Of a DNA stretch of 64,000 bases, positions 50,907 through 59,709 are shown piece after piece. A model generated the notes under the pieces. The model ran no database searches, was not told the origin of the DNA, and worked only from the letters and a program-made list of their open reading frames with translations. The first letter of the stretch is position 1. Each line of letters opens with the position of its first letter. Origin of the DNA: Halobellus rarus (GTDB taxonomy: Archaea > Halobacteriota > Halobacteria > Halobacteriales > Haloferacaceae); contig NZ_JANHDI010000009.1 in assembly GCF_024494595.1 (NCBI RefSeq), positions 162,700 through 226,699 of the forward strand, written 5' to 3'. A program made the translations under genes and the position numbers.

Positions 50907-52817
50907 TCAAAGGCGTCGAGAGAGCATTTCTCCGTCGTAGTACGCGCGGTCGAGCTTTCGCGGTGAGATGGCATCGCCCACGCGGTACACGTCGTCGCGG
51001 CGCTCCTCGAGTTCGAGGTAGAGCGACTCGTCAGCCTGCCGTCGACCGACTACGACCACAGTGTCCGGCTCCCGGGTCACAGTGTCGCCTGTTAACGAGT
51101 TCCGAAGGATGACCGTACCGTCGTCGTCGACTGCGTCGACGGTGTGGTTTCCGGTGAAGGTGGCCCCTTGTGCCTGCAAAGCGGCGACGAAGCCGGGGAG
51201 GTTGGGTTGCTCGGTTCGGAACGCGGGGTAGTGGTCGCCGCTAACCATCTCCAAGGAGCTTCCGCGGCTAAGTATCTCGAGCCCGGCCTGGACGGTGATG
51301 ACCCACCGATTCTCGTCGAACAGTAGCACGTCCTCGCCGACAGGGGCTCCCGACAGCACATCGAACGCGTTCACCACTTCCCCGGCGAAGCGGTCCCCGG
51401 TCTCGGGCTGCGTCGCCCCTGTAGCGACGACGACGGCGTCCCACGACGAGTCCACGTCATCGGCTACGACGGGCGATTCGAGTTCGACGGTGACGTCAGC
51501 TTCCGATACGGCCGCTTCCAGATCCTCGGCCGCACGCTCGAACGGTGCGAGCGGTCCCTGTGCAGCGAGGCCGAGTTGGCCCCCGAGGGTTCCGCTCGCC
51601 TCGCGAAGCGTCACGTCGTGGCCACGCTCGGCGGCGACCGCGGCGAAGCGGAGGCCGGCCGGACCGCCGCCGACGACGAGGATCCCCTGGGTGAGCGGAG
51701 CCCGATCGAGATCTGAGAGCGCGGGGAGCTCTGACTCCCGGCCGGTCCGGGGGTTCACCACGCACTCGACGTGGCCGCCGTGAGCGTGACCGTACACCGC
51801 CTCGAGGCATTTCTGATTGCACTGAATACAGCGGTCGTATCGCTCCTCTGCGTGGGCCTTTGTGAGGGTCTCAGCGTCCGCGAGCAGCTGGCGGGTGAAG
51901 CTCACGAATTCGGCACCGGCGTCGAAAAGCGCCTCGGCGTCGTCGACGGTCGTGAACGACAGCCGACCGATCACGGGGACGTCCACTGCGTCAGCGGCGG
52001 TGGCGATGGGACCAAGCACGTCCGGTGCCGATGCCGAGACGCCCGCGTGCGTCCGGTTGTACGTGGCGTGGCTACCGACCGTACAGGAGAGGTAGTCGAA
52101 CCCTTCGAGAGCGTCGAGGATGGCGGGTATATCATCGAACTCGTAACCGCCGTACTCCAGTTCCGCGAGCGAGAGGTGGAGGCCGACCGGGCCATCGATC
52201 CGGTCAGATGCCGCCGCGAGCGCCTCATTCACGAAGCGTGCCCTCTCCGACCAATTGCCGCCGTACTCATCGACCCGGGTGTTGTACCGTGGAGAGAGGA
52301 ATTGCCGCAGCACCGAGAACGGGCCCGCAGCCAGTTCAGCGCCGTCGAAGCCGGCGGCATCCAGATTCGCTGCCGCGTCGCCAAAGCCCGACAGCACCGC
52401 GTCAATGTCGTCTTGGCTCATCGTCTTGGGCATCTCGTAGGCGGCGTCCGAGGGCGACGCCGAGGGAGCCAGTTGTGCTTGCATCTCCCAGTCGCCGCGC
52501 GACTCGGCTCCGGTGTGGGTTAGTTGACCGACGATCTTCGCGTCGTGTTCGTGGACTGCGTCGGCGACGCCCGTTAGCGCCGGCACCGCATTGTCGTCGT
52601 ACGCGTCGAGGAACGCTGGTCCGCTTGCCGACGGGTGAACGAGCATCTCTGCGGGACCTACCACGAGCCCTGCACCACCGGCCGCGCGGGCGCTGAGATG
52701 GGCGGCGAGTTCTTCGGTCGGATACCCGTTATCGACGAATCTCGTGCGTACGGGACGAAAGACGCCCCGATTCGGTACCGAAAGAGATCCCACTGTCCCT
52801 GAATCGAAGAGATCCAT
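50907..52817 (-). CDS. FadH/OYE-family flavin oxidoreductase, second copy
   Basis: 636 residues: FMN barrel, [4Fe-4S] motif 'CIQCNQKCLEAV' plus a later Cys in 'HVECVVNPRTGRE', and FAD/NAD domains ('ILVVGGGPAGLRFA'). A paralogue of 40983-42920. In the substrate-site motif the sequence reads 'LAAGPFSVLRQFLSPRYN'; the His conserved in the first copy is replaced by Pro, so its activity may differ. The ATG at 52817 matches the family start. Divergent from the IclR gene at 53203 with a 385-bp AT-rich control region. Confidence 0.87.
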   Translation of the reverse strand: MDLFDSGTVGSLSVPNRGVFRPVRTRFVDNGYPTEELAAHLSARAAGGAGLVVGPAEMLVHPSASGPAFLDAYDDNAVPALTGVADAVHEHDAKIVGQLTHTGAESRGDWEMQAQLAPSASPSDAAYEMPKTMSQDDIDAVLSGFGDAAANLDAAGFDGAELAAGPFSVLRQFLSPRYNTRVDEYGGNWSERARFVNEALAAASDRIDGPVGLHLSLAELEYGGYEFDDIPAILDALEGFDYLSCTVGSHATYNRTHAGVSASAPDVLGPIATAADAVDVPVIGRLSFTTVDDAEALFDAGAEFVSFTRQLLADAETLTKAHAEERYDRCIQCNQKCLEAVYGHAHGGHVECVVNPRTGRESELPALSDLDRAPLTQGILVVGGGPAGLRFAAVAAERGHDVTLREASGTLGGQLGLAAQGPLAPFERAAEDLEAAVSEADVTVELESPVVADDVDSSWDAVVVATGATQPETGDRFAGEVVNAFDVLSGAPVGEDVLLFDENRWVITVQAGLEILSRGSSLEMVSGDHYPAFRTEQPNLPGFVAALQAQGATFTGNHTVDAVDDDGTVILRNSLTGDTVTREPDTVVVVGRRQADESLYLELEERRDDVYRVGDAISPRKLDRAYYDGEMLSRRL

Positions 52818-53202
52818 GCTAACAGGTATCAGGTAATCGTACTTGAAAATAGCGCACAAGTCACTCGTTAGACGGGCTACGTGATTGGATATAGTGTCGA
52901 GTGCCATTTCAATTATTTCTCTTTTGTACTTCCCACTGTTTCGTCTGAACGGTTCGATGTGTGCTATTACTGAATACTTGTGTAGGAGAAATGAATCATC
53001 ACCGAGAAAAGCTAACATAAAATAGTGATGGTCTACTATTATTTAAACAGTTTACGTTGCAAATCTATCGGTTTCGCGTAACCGTCCGAGAATACCATCG
53101 GGTGTCTTTTACGAGAACAGTTGTTCTTTTTCTTAGAACATAACTTATGCAAAGCTATACGACCAGTCAATTAATATCATTGGAACCGTTTATTAGCACT
53201 CT
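52818..53202. promoter_or_regulatory. Divergent control region between second OYE gene and IclR regulator
   Basis: 385 bp, AT-rich. It contains the inverted repeat AGAACA-GT-TGTTCT (53114-53127), followed by another AGAACA half-site at about 53135. This is a plausible IclR operator, since IclR dimers bind such dyads and the iclR gene starts 75 bp further on. Confidence 0.45.
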
Positions 53203-53970
53203 ATGGGAGAAAAAAACGGCAAGGAGGTGAGTGCGGTCGAACGGACGTTACAGATCGTGGAAACGCTTCGTGACCTCCAACCCGCGGGGGTCACCGAGAT
53301 CGCAAAGTTCGCCGACCTGCCAAAAAGTTCGGTGTACAATCATCTCGGAACCCTCGAAAACGGGGGATATATCATCAAGAACAACGGGAAATACGAACTG
53401 GGTCTCCGGTTCCTCCCCCTCGGTGAGGCCGCTAGACAGCGACTCAAAGTATACCGTGCTGCGCGTGCCGAGATCGAACAACTCGGCAGTGACACGGGAA
53501 CAAACGCGTACCTGTCCGTTGAGGAGCGGGGACGGGCGACGGTGATATTTCGTCATTTGGAGAACGAGATCGATCTCGGCTCTATCGGAACGACTGTGCC
53601 GCTGACTACCTCGTCTATGGGAAAGGCGATCCTGGCACAACTCCCGCAAGAACGCGTCGACGAGGTCGTCGAGCAACACGGGCTTCCGAGGATGACCGAC
53701 TCCAGTATCGTCGACAGGGCGGCGCTCGACGACGAACTAGATCATATCCGGCAACAGGGTTTCGCCCTCGACAGGGGCGAACACGTTCAGCGGCTCAGGG
53801 GTGTCGGCGCCGCCGTCCTGGGTCCTGACGGTGAGGTGCGTGGAGCGGTCAGCGTCGCAGGCCCGGAACGACAGTTGCGGGGCCAGTTTTTCGAAGAAGA
53901 ACTCCCAGATGCCGTACTGGACACGACGAACGTCATCGAGCTAAAGCTGATGGAGAATATGTCGGTGTGA
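53203..53970 (+). CDS. IclR-family transcriptional regulator
   Basis: 255 residues. The HTH part is 'VERTLQIVETLRDLQPAGV' and 'FADLPKSSVYNHLGTLENGG'. The effector domain has 'VPLTTSSMGKAILAQLP', 'GFALDRGEHVQRLRGVGA' and 'VRGAVSVAG'. Members of this branch often respond to aromatic or other small organic acids. It faces the OYE gene divergently and lies between the mycofactocin island and the aromatic locus, so it may coordinate either. Confidence 0.9.
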   Translation: MGEKNGKEVSAVERTLQIVETLRDLQPAGVTEIAKFADLPKSSVYNHLGTLENGGYIIKNNGKYELGLRFLPLGEAARQRLKVYRAARAEIEQLGSDTGTNAYLSVEERGRATVIFRHLENEIDLGSIGTTVPLTTSSMGKAILAQLPQERVDEVVEQHGLPRMTDSSIVDRAALDDELDHIRQQGFALDRGEHVQRLRGVGAAVLGPDGEVRGAVSVAGPERQLRGQFFEEELPDAVLDTTNVIELKLMENMSV

Positions 53971-55404
53971 CGGTATCCGGCGCCGATCGTGTTTGGGTCA
54001 CGTCTCAACTCTCTCACCCACTTGCAATCCTCGGAAATTTTCCCGTGGGGTGTAACGACGGACCGTGGGACGTGTGCCCTCGTACCCTTCGTGTGGTTTT
54101 GAAGTAGATAGGGACGTGAGCGTGGCGTGGAACATCCGTTCTCGTGGATCTATATAGTGCGTCGTAGAAACGAGAGGACCATATTCGAAGGGACCAACAG
54201 CGAAAGACGTGAGCGGTAGGGTGGGTAGTTCAGTTGAAGGTCCTGAGATACCTAGCGAGCGAGGATATATAATGCAATTAATTTTTTTGGAACACGTTAG
54301 TGAAGAAGCCTGAGTACCGTTGGTGGACAGAACATCTTCACACTATAGTCGGAATCTGATTGACTCTGGAATTTCGCAGGATTAAAAATCGTGATTCGGG
54401 TAAGTGGCGTACGTAGAGAACCTCCCAGATCATCAAGCTAATAGTGATGTCTGAATATATCAAACGTACGCTTGTTATAATTCCACTCTCCGGACCGCTT
54501 ATTACTGCACAAATACTAATATCGTGGAATCACTACGACCGATGAGACTGCCGATTTCTAATATCGGTCCCTACAATCTATAACCGCTTGACTTCTTCGC
54601 CTTGTCTGAGGAGAGCCATATCATAACGGTTTATCATATGCAAACTAGCGGCAATCGTGTTGGGTTATATCAAATCGATTTGTCAGCTGCGGTAGTCCTA
54701 AATTACGGATGAAGCGGGAAGAAATTCAGAGCACTATGCGGGAAACCGGACATAGCGGGTGATCAACTTCGCGTTTGTGGAGCGAGAGAAGGCATCCACG
54801 AGAACTCTTAGATTAACACGAGTTTATGCACTGCAGGATCGTTACAACTGCTGGGAACCCTCAGAGTTAGTATTGCAGCACCTGAGCATCCTCTGGCCCG
54901 CCGCCAGAGCGATCTCTCTCTGCCTCGGGAGGTGATCGCTTTACTCGAGAACTGCTAAGCGGATTCGATCGGCGCGGTGGATGAGCCGTATGGCCTTAAT
55001 ATCCTATTCTCTTCTCAATATAACACGCGTACATATGTTATCCGTTGCAGCGCTATTCGCGTGCGACACCCGGATACGACTATTCAAATAACCGCCTTGG
55101 TCTGTGATCAACCTCAAACCGACGGACGCGTGCGCCCTCAGATCGCATCGAAGAGCCGATATCCGATTCGTATTTCGGTTCTATTGGTGTGTATGATATA
55201 TACGAACTCAACTTACAACGACGGAATCACTATAATGTGAACACTAATCGGAAGCAATTTTCTCTTCTTCATTTTTGTGCCGCGGAGCGAGTGTACATTC
55301 ACTAACAGATCTCCACCTGGTGTATCTTTCATCATTTGTTATATCATAATAGGGCAATCCCGTCCGTGGTGAACGCTTATAATGTATGAGTCTCACGTAG
55401 GAGT
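53971..55404. other. 1.43-kb AT-rich stretch without a supported gene
   Basis: No open frame of haloarchaeal composition is found; the longest (about 54977-55240, plus) is rich in Tyr, Arg and Ile and looks non-coding. A hairpin CTCTGGC-ccgcc-GCCAGAG lies at 54891-54909. The low GC and scattered stops suggest decayed DNA or an insertion of foreign origin. A TATA-like CTTATAATGTA (around 55375-55385) close to the right edge probably serves the next regulator. Confidence 0.5.
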
Positions 55405-56172
55405 ATGAATGCTGATGATAAACCACGCACAATTCGGGCGGTCGAGCGTGCCTCCCGAATCATCCAGGCTCTGGAGGATGAGGGACAACTAACGCTCACC
55501 GAGATCTCGAACCGCCTAGACGTCTCGAAGAGCACCGTCCACACGTACCTGCATACCCTCTCCCAGGAAGGGTTCATTGCCAAGCACAACGACGGGTATC
55601 GACTGAGTCTTCGATATCTTAGCCTCTCGGAACAGGTGAAAAACCGGATCGACATCTACGAGGCCGCACAGCACGAAATCGATGTTCTGGCGGAGAAAAC
55701 GAACGAGCGAGCGCAACTCGCCAAGTTAGAAGAAAATAGCGTGATCTACATTTACCGATCGAAGAGTGAAAACGCAATTCCGACGACCCTCTCGATCGGG
55801 CAATACGTCTACCCCCATAGCACTGCAGCTGGGAAATCGATGCTCGCCTATCTCCCAGACCATCGCGTCGACGAAGTCATCGAGGCGAACGGCCTTCCAC
55901 AACAGACCGAGAACACGATTACCGAGGTTACTGATTTTAAAGCTGATCTTCGCCGAGTTCGTGAGTTGGGATATGCGATCGGAGACGGAGAGCGCCTCCG
56001 GGGGATTCGATGTATCGCGACGCCGATCCGGACGGATTCAGGCCGCGTACTGGGATCTATTGGTGTTTCTGGTCCCTCCCGTCGAATGAGTGACGAGCGC
56101 ATAGAGAGCGAACTTCGTGATCTCCTTCTCCAATCAGCGAACGTGATCGAAGTAAACGCCAAATTCTCGTGA
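55405..56172 (+). CDS. IclR-family transcriptional regulator of the aromatic locus
   Basis: 255 residues. HTH: 'VERASRIIQALEDEGQLTL' and 'LDVSKSTVHTYLHTLSQEGF'. Effector domain: 'GQYVYPHSTAAGKSMLAYLP' and 'ELGYAIGDGERLRGIRCIA'. Start ATG 55405 with GGAG about 5 bp upstream. It sits just ahead of the extradiol dioxygenase-like gene and monooxygenase operon on the same strand, so it is a likely pathway regulator. It shares the architecture but not close identity with the IclR at 53203. Confidence 0.9.
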   Translation: MNADDKPRTIRAVERASRIIQALEDEGQLTLTEISNRLDVSKSTVHTYLHTLSQEGFIAKHNDGYRLSLRYLSLSEQVKNRIDIYEAAQHEIDVLAEKTNERAQLAKLEENSVIYIYRSKSENAIPTTLSIGQYVYPHSTAAGKSMLAYLPDHRVDEVIEANGLPQQTENTITEVTDFKADLRRVRELGYAIGDGERLRGIRCIATPIRTDSGRVLGSIGVSGPSRRMSDERIESELRDLLLQSANVIEVNAKFS

Positions 56173-56258
56173 ATCAGTCCCCGTACGCGTGATCACGCAT
56201 TGGAGCACCGCCCATCTTGAGGGAAATTTTTATTACCTATTGTATTCCTGTAGTCGAT

Positions 56259-57320
56259 ATGGGTATTGCAACCCTTGCACACGCCGAGTTGTACTGTCCA
56301 GATCTGGAAGCATCGTTAGAGCATTTTCGCGACACAATGGGGATGTACGTCCGTCACGAGGAGGAGGACGCGTACTACCTAGCCGCCTTCGGAGACTGGC
56401 AAGATTACACCCTCATCCTCCGTGATGGTGACACCTGGGGCTGTAAACACGTCGCTTGGATGCTCGAAGACGAAGGAGACTTCGACGAGTTCGAACAACG
56501 AATCGAGGATTCGGGCTACGACACTGAATGGGTAGAACCCGATGCCGAACCCGGTCAGGGTCGGGCGCTCAAATTCGACTATCCGGGCGCTACCCCCGAG
56601 TATATGGAACTCGTTTACGATATCGACCGGGCGTTCGATACGGTCTCCGAAGAGAACAAACCGCGGCTGAAAAACCAACCAACGCGGAAGCCAGAACGTG
56701 GTGCTGGCTTCCGTCGCATCGATCACGTGAACTTCAACGTGAGCAACGTCCCGGAATGCGTCGAGTGGTTCGAAGATGTCCTCGGATTCGACCTTCGAGA
56801 AGAAGGGCTCGACCCCGACGGTAACCAAGTCGGTGCGTGGATGAGTGTCAGCCCACTGGTCCACGAAATCGCATTCATCACCCCGCCGCCGGACGCGAAC
56901 GTCGTTGACAAGATCGATCACGTGGCTTACTATATGGACGGCGGCTACCGCGGTGAACTCGAACGGGCAGCAGATCTGCTCCGAGAGCGCGATATCGAGT
57001 TCGTCGGCGGGCCCGCCCGCCACGGGATCAGCCAGGCACACTTCAACTACTACCTCGAACCATCGGGCAACAAGGTGGAGATCTTCGCCGGGGGCTACCT
57101 CATCTTCGACCCCGAATGGGAAACGGTCACGTGGACGCCGGAGGACGGATCCGACGGCTTCGTCTGGTGGGGCGGCAAAGCGGGTCAGCACGCTCGTCGC
57201 CAGTATGACTACATCCCCACCGACGAGAAAGATTGGTCTGACGAGGGCGCACACCACCTCCGCGATCGCTACAAATCTCAGGAGCCTGACGCAGAACCCG
57301 AAGCAGAAGCCGACGACTGA
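56259..57320 (+). CDS. VOC-family extradiol ring-cleavage dioxygenase-like protein
   Basis: 353 residues: two vicinal-oxygen-chelate modules (about 4-120 and 152-280) plus an acidic C-terminal tail. Predicted Fe(II) ligands sit in the second module: His156 ('RRIDHVNFNV'), His221 ('DKIDHVAYYM') and Glu274 ('GNKVEIFAGG'), the His-His-Glu facial triad of catechol 2,3-dioxygenases. Expected reaction: meta-cleavage of a catechol formed after ring hydroxylation. Start ATG 56259, 86 bp after the IclR gene; the monooxygenase operon follows. Substrate identity is not determined. Confidence 0.88.
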   Translation: MGIATLAHAELYCPDLEASLEHFRDTMGMYVRHEEEDAYYLAAFGDWQDYTLILRDGDTWGCKHVAWMLEDEGDFDEFEQRIEDSGYDTEWVEPDAEPGQGRALKFDYPGATPEYMELVYDIDRAFDTVSEENKPRLKNQPTRKPERGAGFRRIDHVNFNVSNVPECVEWFEDVLGFDLREEGLDPDGNQVGAWMSVSPLVHEIAFITPPPDANVVDKIDHVAYYMDGGYRGELERAADLLRERDIEFVGGPARHGISQAHFNYYLEPSGNKVEIFAGGYLIFDPEWETVTWTPEDGSDGFVWWGGKAGQHARRQYDYIPTDEKDWSDEGAHHLRDRYKSQEPDAEPEAEADD

Positions 57321-57407
57321 ACGGACTTGCGCTACTCCGAAGCGCTGACCGGACTGCCCAACTCCCATCGGTGGGGCGCGGGCCTCCTTCGCTTCCCGTC
57401 TCGTATT

Positions 57408-57500
57408 TTTTATACTGTTCTGGGATCGGATTCCCGTCCAACCGGTAGTGAACAGACCACCACGATCAATAATTATTTATACTGTGCTATGATACTGTGA
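57408..57500 (+). promoter_or_regulatory. Promoter region of monooxygenase operon with repeated TTTATACTGT element
   Basis: TTTATACTGT followed by (G/T)CT occurs twice, near 57410 and at about 57476, the second inside AATTATTTATACTGT (57471-57485) that continues CTATGATAC. A nearly identical element lies at 62044-62070 before a small Cys-rich gene. TTTATA is likely the TATA box; the following CTATNATAC may be an activator or repressor site. Confidence 0.6.
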
Positions 57501-57511
57501 CGTGGATACAC

Positions 57512-57850
57512 ATGGCAGAGTTTCCGTTACTGGTACGGTTCCGTACCGACGACTATCCGACCCTCGTCCCGGTCGATTCCGAGGACACGGTGTCGGAGGC
57601 CGCAGAGAAGATCTCCCACGTTGTGGACAGCAGGGTCCACATCGATCACGATCGACCGCTGTCGATGATCTACGGTGGCGAAGTACTTGCCGACGACGCC
57701 CTGATCTCCGACATCCTCGATCCAGTCGAGTACGTGGAGTTGCAGTACGAAGGTGAGGAGATTCCCGAGGGCTTCGGTAAGTCGCACCCCGCTTGGACCG
57801 ACGAGAGTATGCTTGAAGCGTACCCCGAACACGCGAAACCCCAGGAGTGA
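57512..57850 (+). CDS. tmoB: Toluene-monooxygenase-type hydroxylase gamma subunit (TmoB-like)
   Basis: 112 residues, ubiquitin-like fold as in TmoB: 'FPLLVRFRTDDYPTLVPVD', 'TVSEAAEKISHVVDSRV', 'VEYVELQYEGEE'. The bacterial proteins are about 84 residues; this one has a C-terminal extension of ~30. TmoB is the small structural subunit of the diiron hydroxylase. It is the first gene of the operon and follows the promoter repeats. ATG 57512 is preferred to an upstream codon. Confidence 0.82.
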   Translation: MAEFPLLVRFRTDDYPTLVPVDSEDTVSEAAEKISHVVDSRVHIDHDRPLSMIYGGEVLADDALISDILDPVEYVELQYEGEEIPEGFGKSHPAWTDESMLEAYPEHAKPQE

Positions 57851-57852
57851 GT

Positions 57853-58227
57853 ATGCCGGAAGAATCCGCAGAACCCCTCGATGGTGAGAAGCACTACCTC
57901 TGTGACGACCACGACATTTGGGCAGACGAAGTGACTTTCTTCGAGGTGGAGGGAAAGAAAGTGCTGATCTGGCGAGACCTCAACGAGGAGATTCACGCCT
58001 ACGATGCTATCTGTCCACACCAAGACAGAGACCTCGAAGAGACTGGAAAGCGTGGCTGTATGTGCGGGCCCCACGACGACGAAACAACCATCACTTGCGC
58101 GGCCCACACCTGGGAGTTCGATCTCGAGACCGGTGAGGGAGTGAACCCCACCGGAAACGGACTCAACGAATACGAAGCGGGCGTGGACGGCGGAGAAATA
58201 TACGTGGTAGTGCCGGAGGGAAGCTAA
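57853..58227 (+). CDS. tmoC: Rieske-type ferredoxin of monooxygenase (TmoC-like)
   Basis: 124 residues. Rieske ligands are the pair in 'CPHQ' and the pair in 'CAAHTWEF'. The spacing between them is about 25 residues rather than ~16, because of an insertion that contains extra ligands ('GCMCGPH'). TmoC-like ferredoxins pass electrons from a reductase to the diiron hydroxylase. The in-frame GTG at 57847 overlapping the tmoB stop, or ATG 57853, is the start. Confidence 0.88.
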   Translation: MPEESAEPLDGEKHYLCDDHDIWADEVTFFEVEGKKVLIWRDLNEEIHAYDAICPHQDRDLEETGKRGCMCGPHDDETTITCAAHTWEFDLETGEGVNPTGNGLNEYEAGVDGGEIYVVVPEGS

Positions 58228-58229
58228 CG

Positions 58230-58529
58230 ATGTCGAAAGTTGGACCCGTGTTACGCAACAACCGAGAAACCGACGGAATCGTAGAAGCCATCAAACGCGA
58301 CACCGACGGCGACGTCGAAGTCACCGACCGTCGAGCCTATCTACGGGTCGAAGCCGAAGACAGGTGCGTCGTAACCCAAGAGACCTTGGACGAGCTGCTT
58401 GGAAAAGGGGCTATCTCCGTGCCCGGTGGGATCGAAGAGCAGATCTCCTCGTTCAAGGGCTACATCAATCCCCAGTCAGACCGGGTGGAGTTCGTCAGCG
58501 ACATCAAAGAAACACACTCGAATCAGTGA
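58230..58529 (+). CDS. tmoD: Monooxygenase effector/coupling protein (TmoD/MmoB/DmpM family)
   Basis: 99 residues: 'VGPVLRNNRETDGIVEAIKR', 'RAYLRVEAEDRCVVTQETL', and 'FKGYINPQSDRVEFVS'. This cofactor-free protein binds the hydroxylase and tunes oxygen activation and coupling. It starts 2 bp after the Rieske gene and ends 2 bp before the beta subunit, an intact operon order C-D-E as in bacteria. Confidence 0.88.
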   Translation: MSKVGPVLRNNRETDGIVEAIKRDTDGDVEVTDRRAYLRVEAEDRCVVTQETLDELLGKGAISVPGGIEEQISSFKGYINPQSDRVEFVSDIKETHSNQ

Positions 58530-58531
58530 AA

Positions 58532-59584
58532 ATGAGTGAAAAACAGTACCCGATGAAAGAGCAGACGTATCGAACGTACACCACGTGGGCCCAGCGTCGA
58601 GTCCCCACGACGTACGACGTTGCGACCCACCGAACGAACTACGACATCGGCGAGCGTTACGACGGCGAGGTTCCTCGTCTGGCAGTCGGAACGGATCAGG
58701 CGCTCGCGGAGTGGTATCGGGAGTATCGTGAGGGGAGTTCGATCGCCGGGGAGTACCCCGACGACTTCGACTCCTGGCGCGATCCCCGTGAGATGACGTA
58801 TGAAAAGTACAACGATCTGATGGACGATCGCGAGAGTGCGATCGAAACGCTGTATGAACAGGCAGAAGTCCTCGAACGGGGCACAGAGCGAAGCGACGAC
58901 CCGTGGCTCGATTTCCAGAAGCGAGCGTTCTTACCGCTTCGCTATCCCTGTCACGGACTGCAGATGCTCGCCTCGTACCTGACTATGGTTGCACCGTCGA
59001 GCACCATCAGCACCGCGATGACCCTTCAGGCCACGGACGAGATTCGGCGACAGGAGCGTCTCGCTCGACGGGCGAGCCAGCTCAAGAAAGAGTTCCCCGA
59101 GAGGGGCTTTACCGAGAATGAGCGAGAAATTTGGGAGGAAGACGAGATGTGGCAACCATTCCGGAAGGTCATCGAAGAACTTCTCGTTGAGTACGACTGG
59201 GGGAAGTCCTTCGTCGGTACTAATCTCGTTCTGAAACCACTCTTCGACGAACTCTTTTTGGCCCACTATTCGGAGCTTTTCGAGGCGAACGACTCGGATC
59301 TCTACGCACAGGTGCTGGATAATTTCTACCTCGATTCGGATCGAAGCCGAGAAATCGGCGCCTCCGTCGCGGAACACCTCGTCGGAATCGACGAATCCAA
59401 CGGTGTAGTTATCCAAGAAACGATCGACGAGTACTACCCGGCTTGTGAGGACGCTGTCCGGGCTTTCCGACCCGCGTTCGAATCGATGCCGCCTGAGACG
59501 TTACCCTTCGACGACGTGATGGAGGACATCGAACGGAAGTACGACGCGATGCTTGCAGACGTACCGGTGCAACGACCGTCGTAG
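58532..59584 (+). CDS. tmoE: Diiron monooxygenase beta (small hydroxylase) subunit (TmoE-like)
   Basis: 350 residues, all-helical ferritin-like fold without the metal ligands of the alpha subunit. Family segments include 'YRTYTTWAQRRVPTTYDVA', 'LPLRYPCHGLQMLASYL', 'AMTLQATDEIRRQERLARR' and 'NLVLKPLFDELF'. It packs against TmoA in the (alpha beta gamma)2 hydroxylase. ATG 58532 follows the tmoD stop immediately; longer in-frame codons lie inside tmoD. Confidence 0.87.
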   Translation: MSEKQYPMKEQTYRTYTTWAQRRVPTTYDVATHRTNYDIGERYDGEVPRLAVGTDQALAEWYREYREGSSIAGEYPDDFDSWRDPREMTYEKYNDLMDDRESAIETLYEQAEVLERGTERSDDPWLDFQKRAFLPLRYPCHGLQMLASYLTMVAPSSTISTAMTLQATDEIRRQERLARRASQLKKEFPERGFTENEREIWEEDEMWQPFRKVIEELLVEYDWGKSFVGTNLVLKPLFDELFLAHYSELFEANDSDLYAQVLDNFYLDSDRSREIGASVAEHLVGIDESNGVVIQETIDEYYPACEDAVRAFRPAFESMPPETLPFDDVMEDIERKYDAMLADVPVQRPS

Positions 59585-59709
59585 CTGTTTGGCATCCGTT
59601 TGCGGTGTCGTTTTTGCGGCCAGAGTCTGTTCTGCGTGTTGTTTACAGCGGCTTCCAGCGGATCTACCCAAAACTTTTATTATATTTGAGTCAAGTTCTA
59701 CCAACGCAA

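Noticed and set aside
54977..55240. Possible 87-codon gene in the AT-rich gap
   Set aside because: Non-acidic composition, GTG start without ribosome site, no motif.
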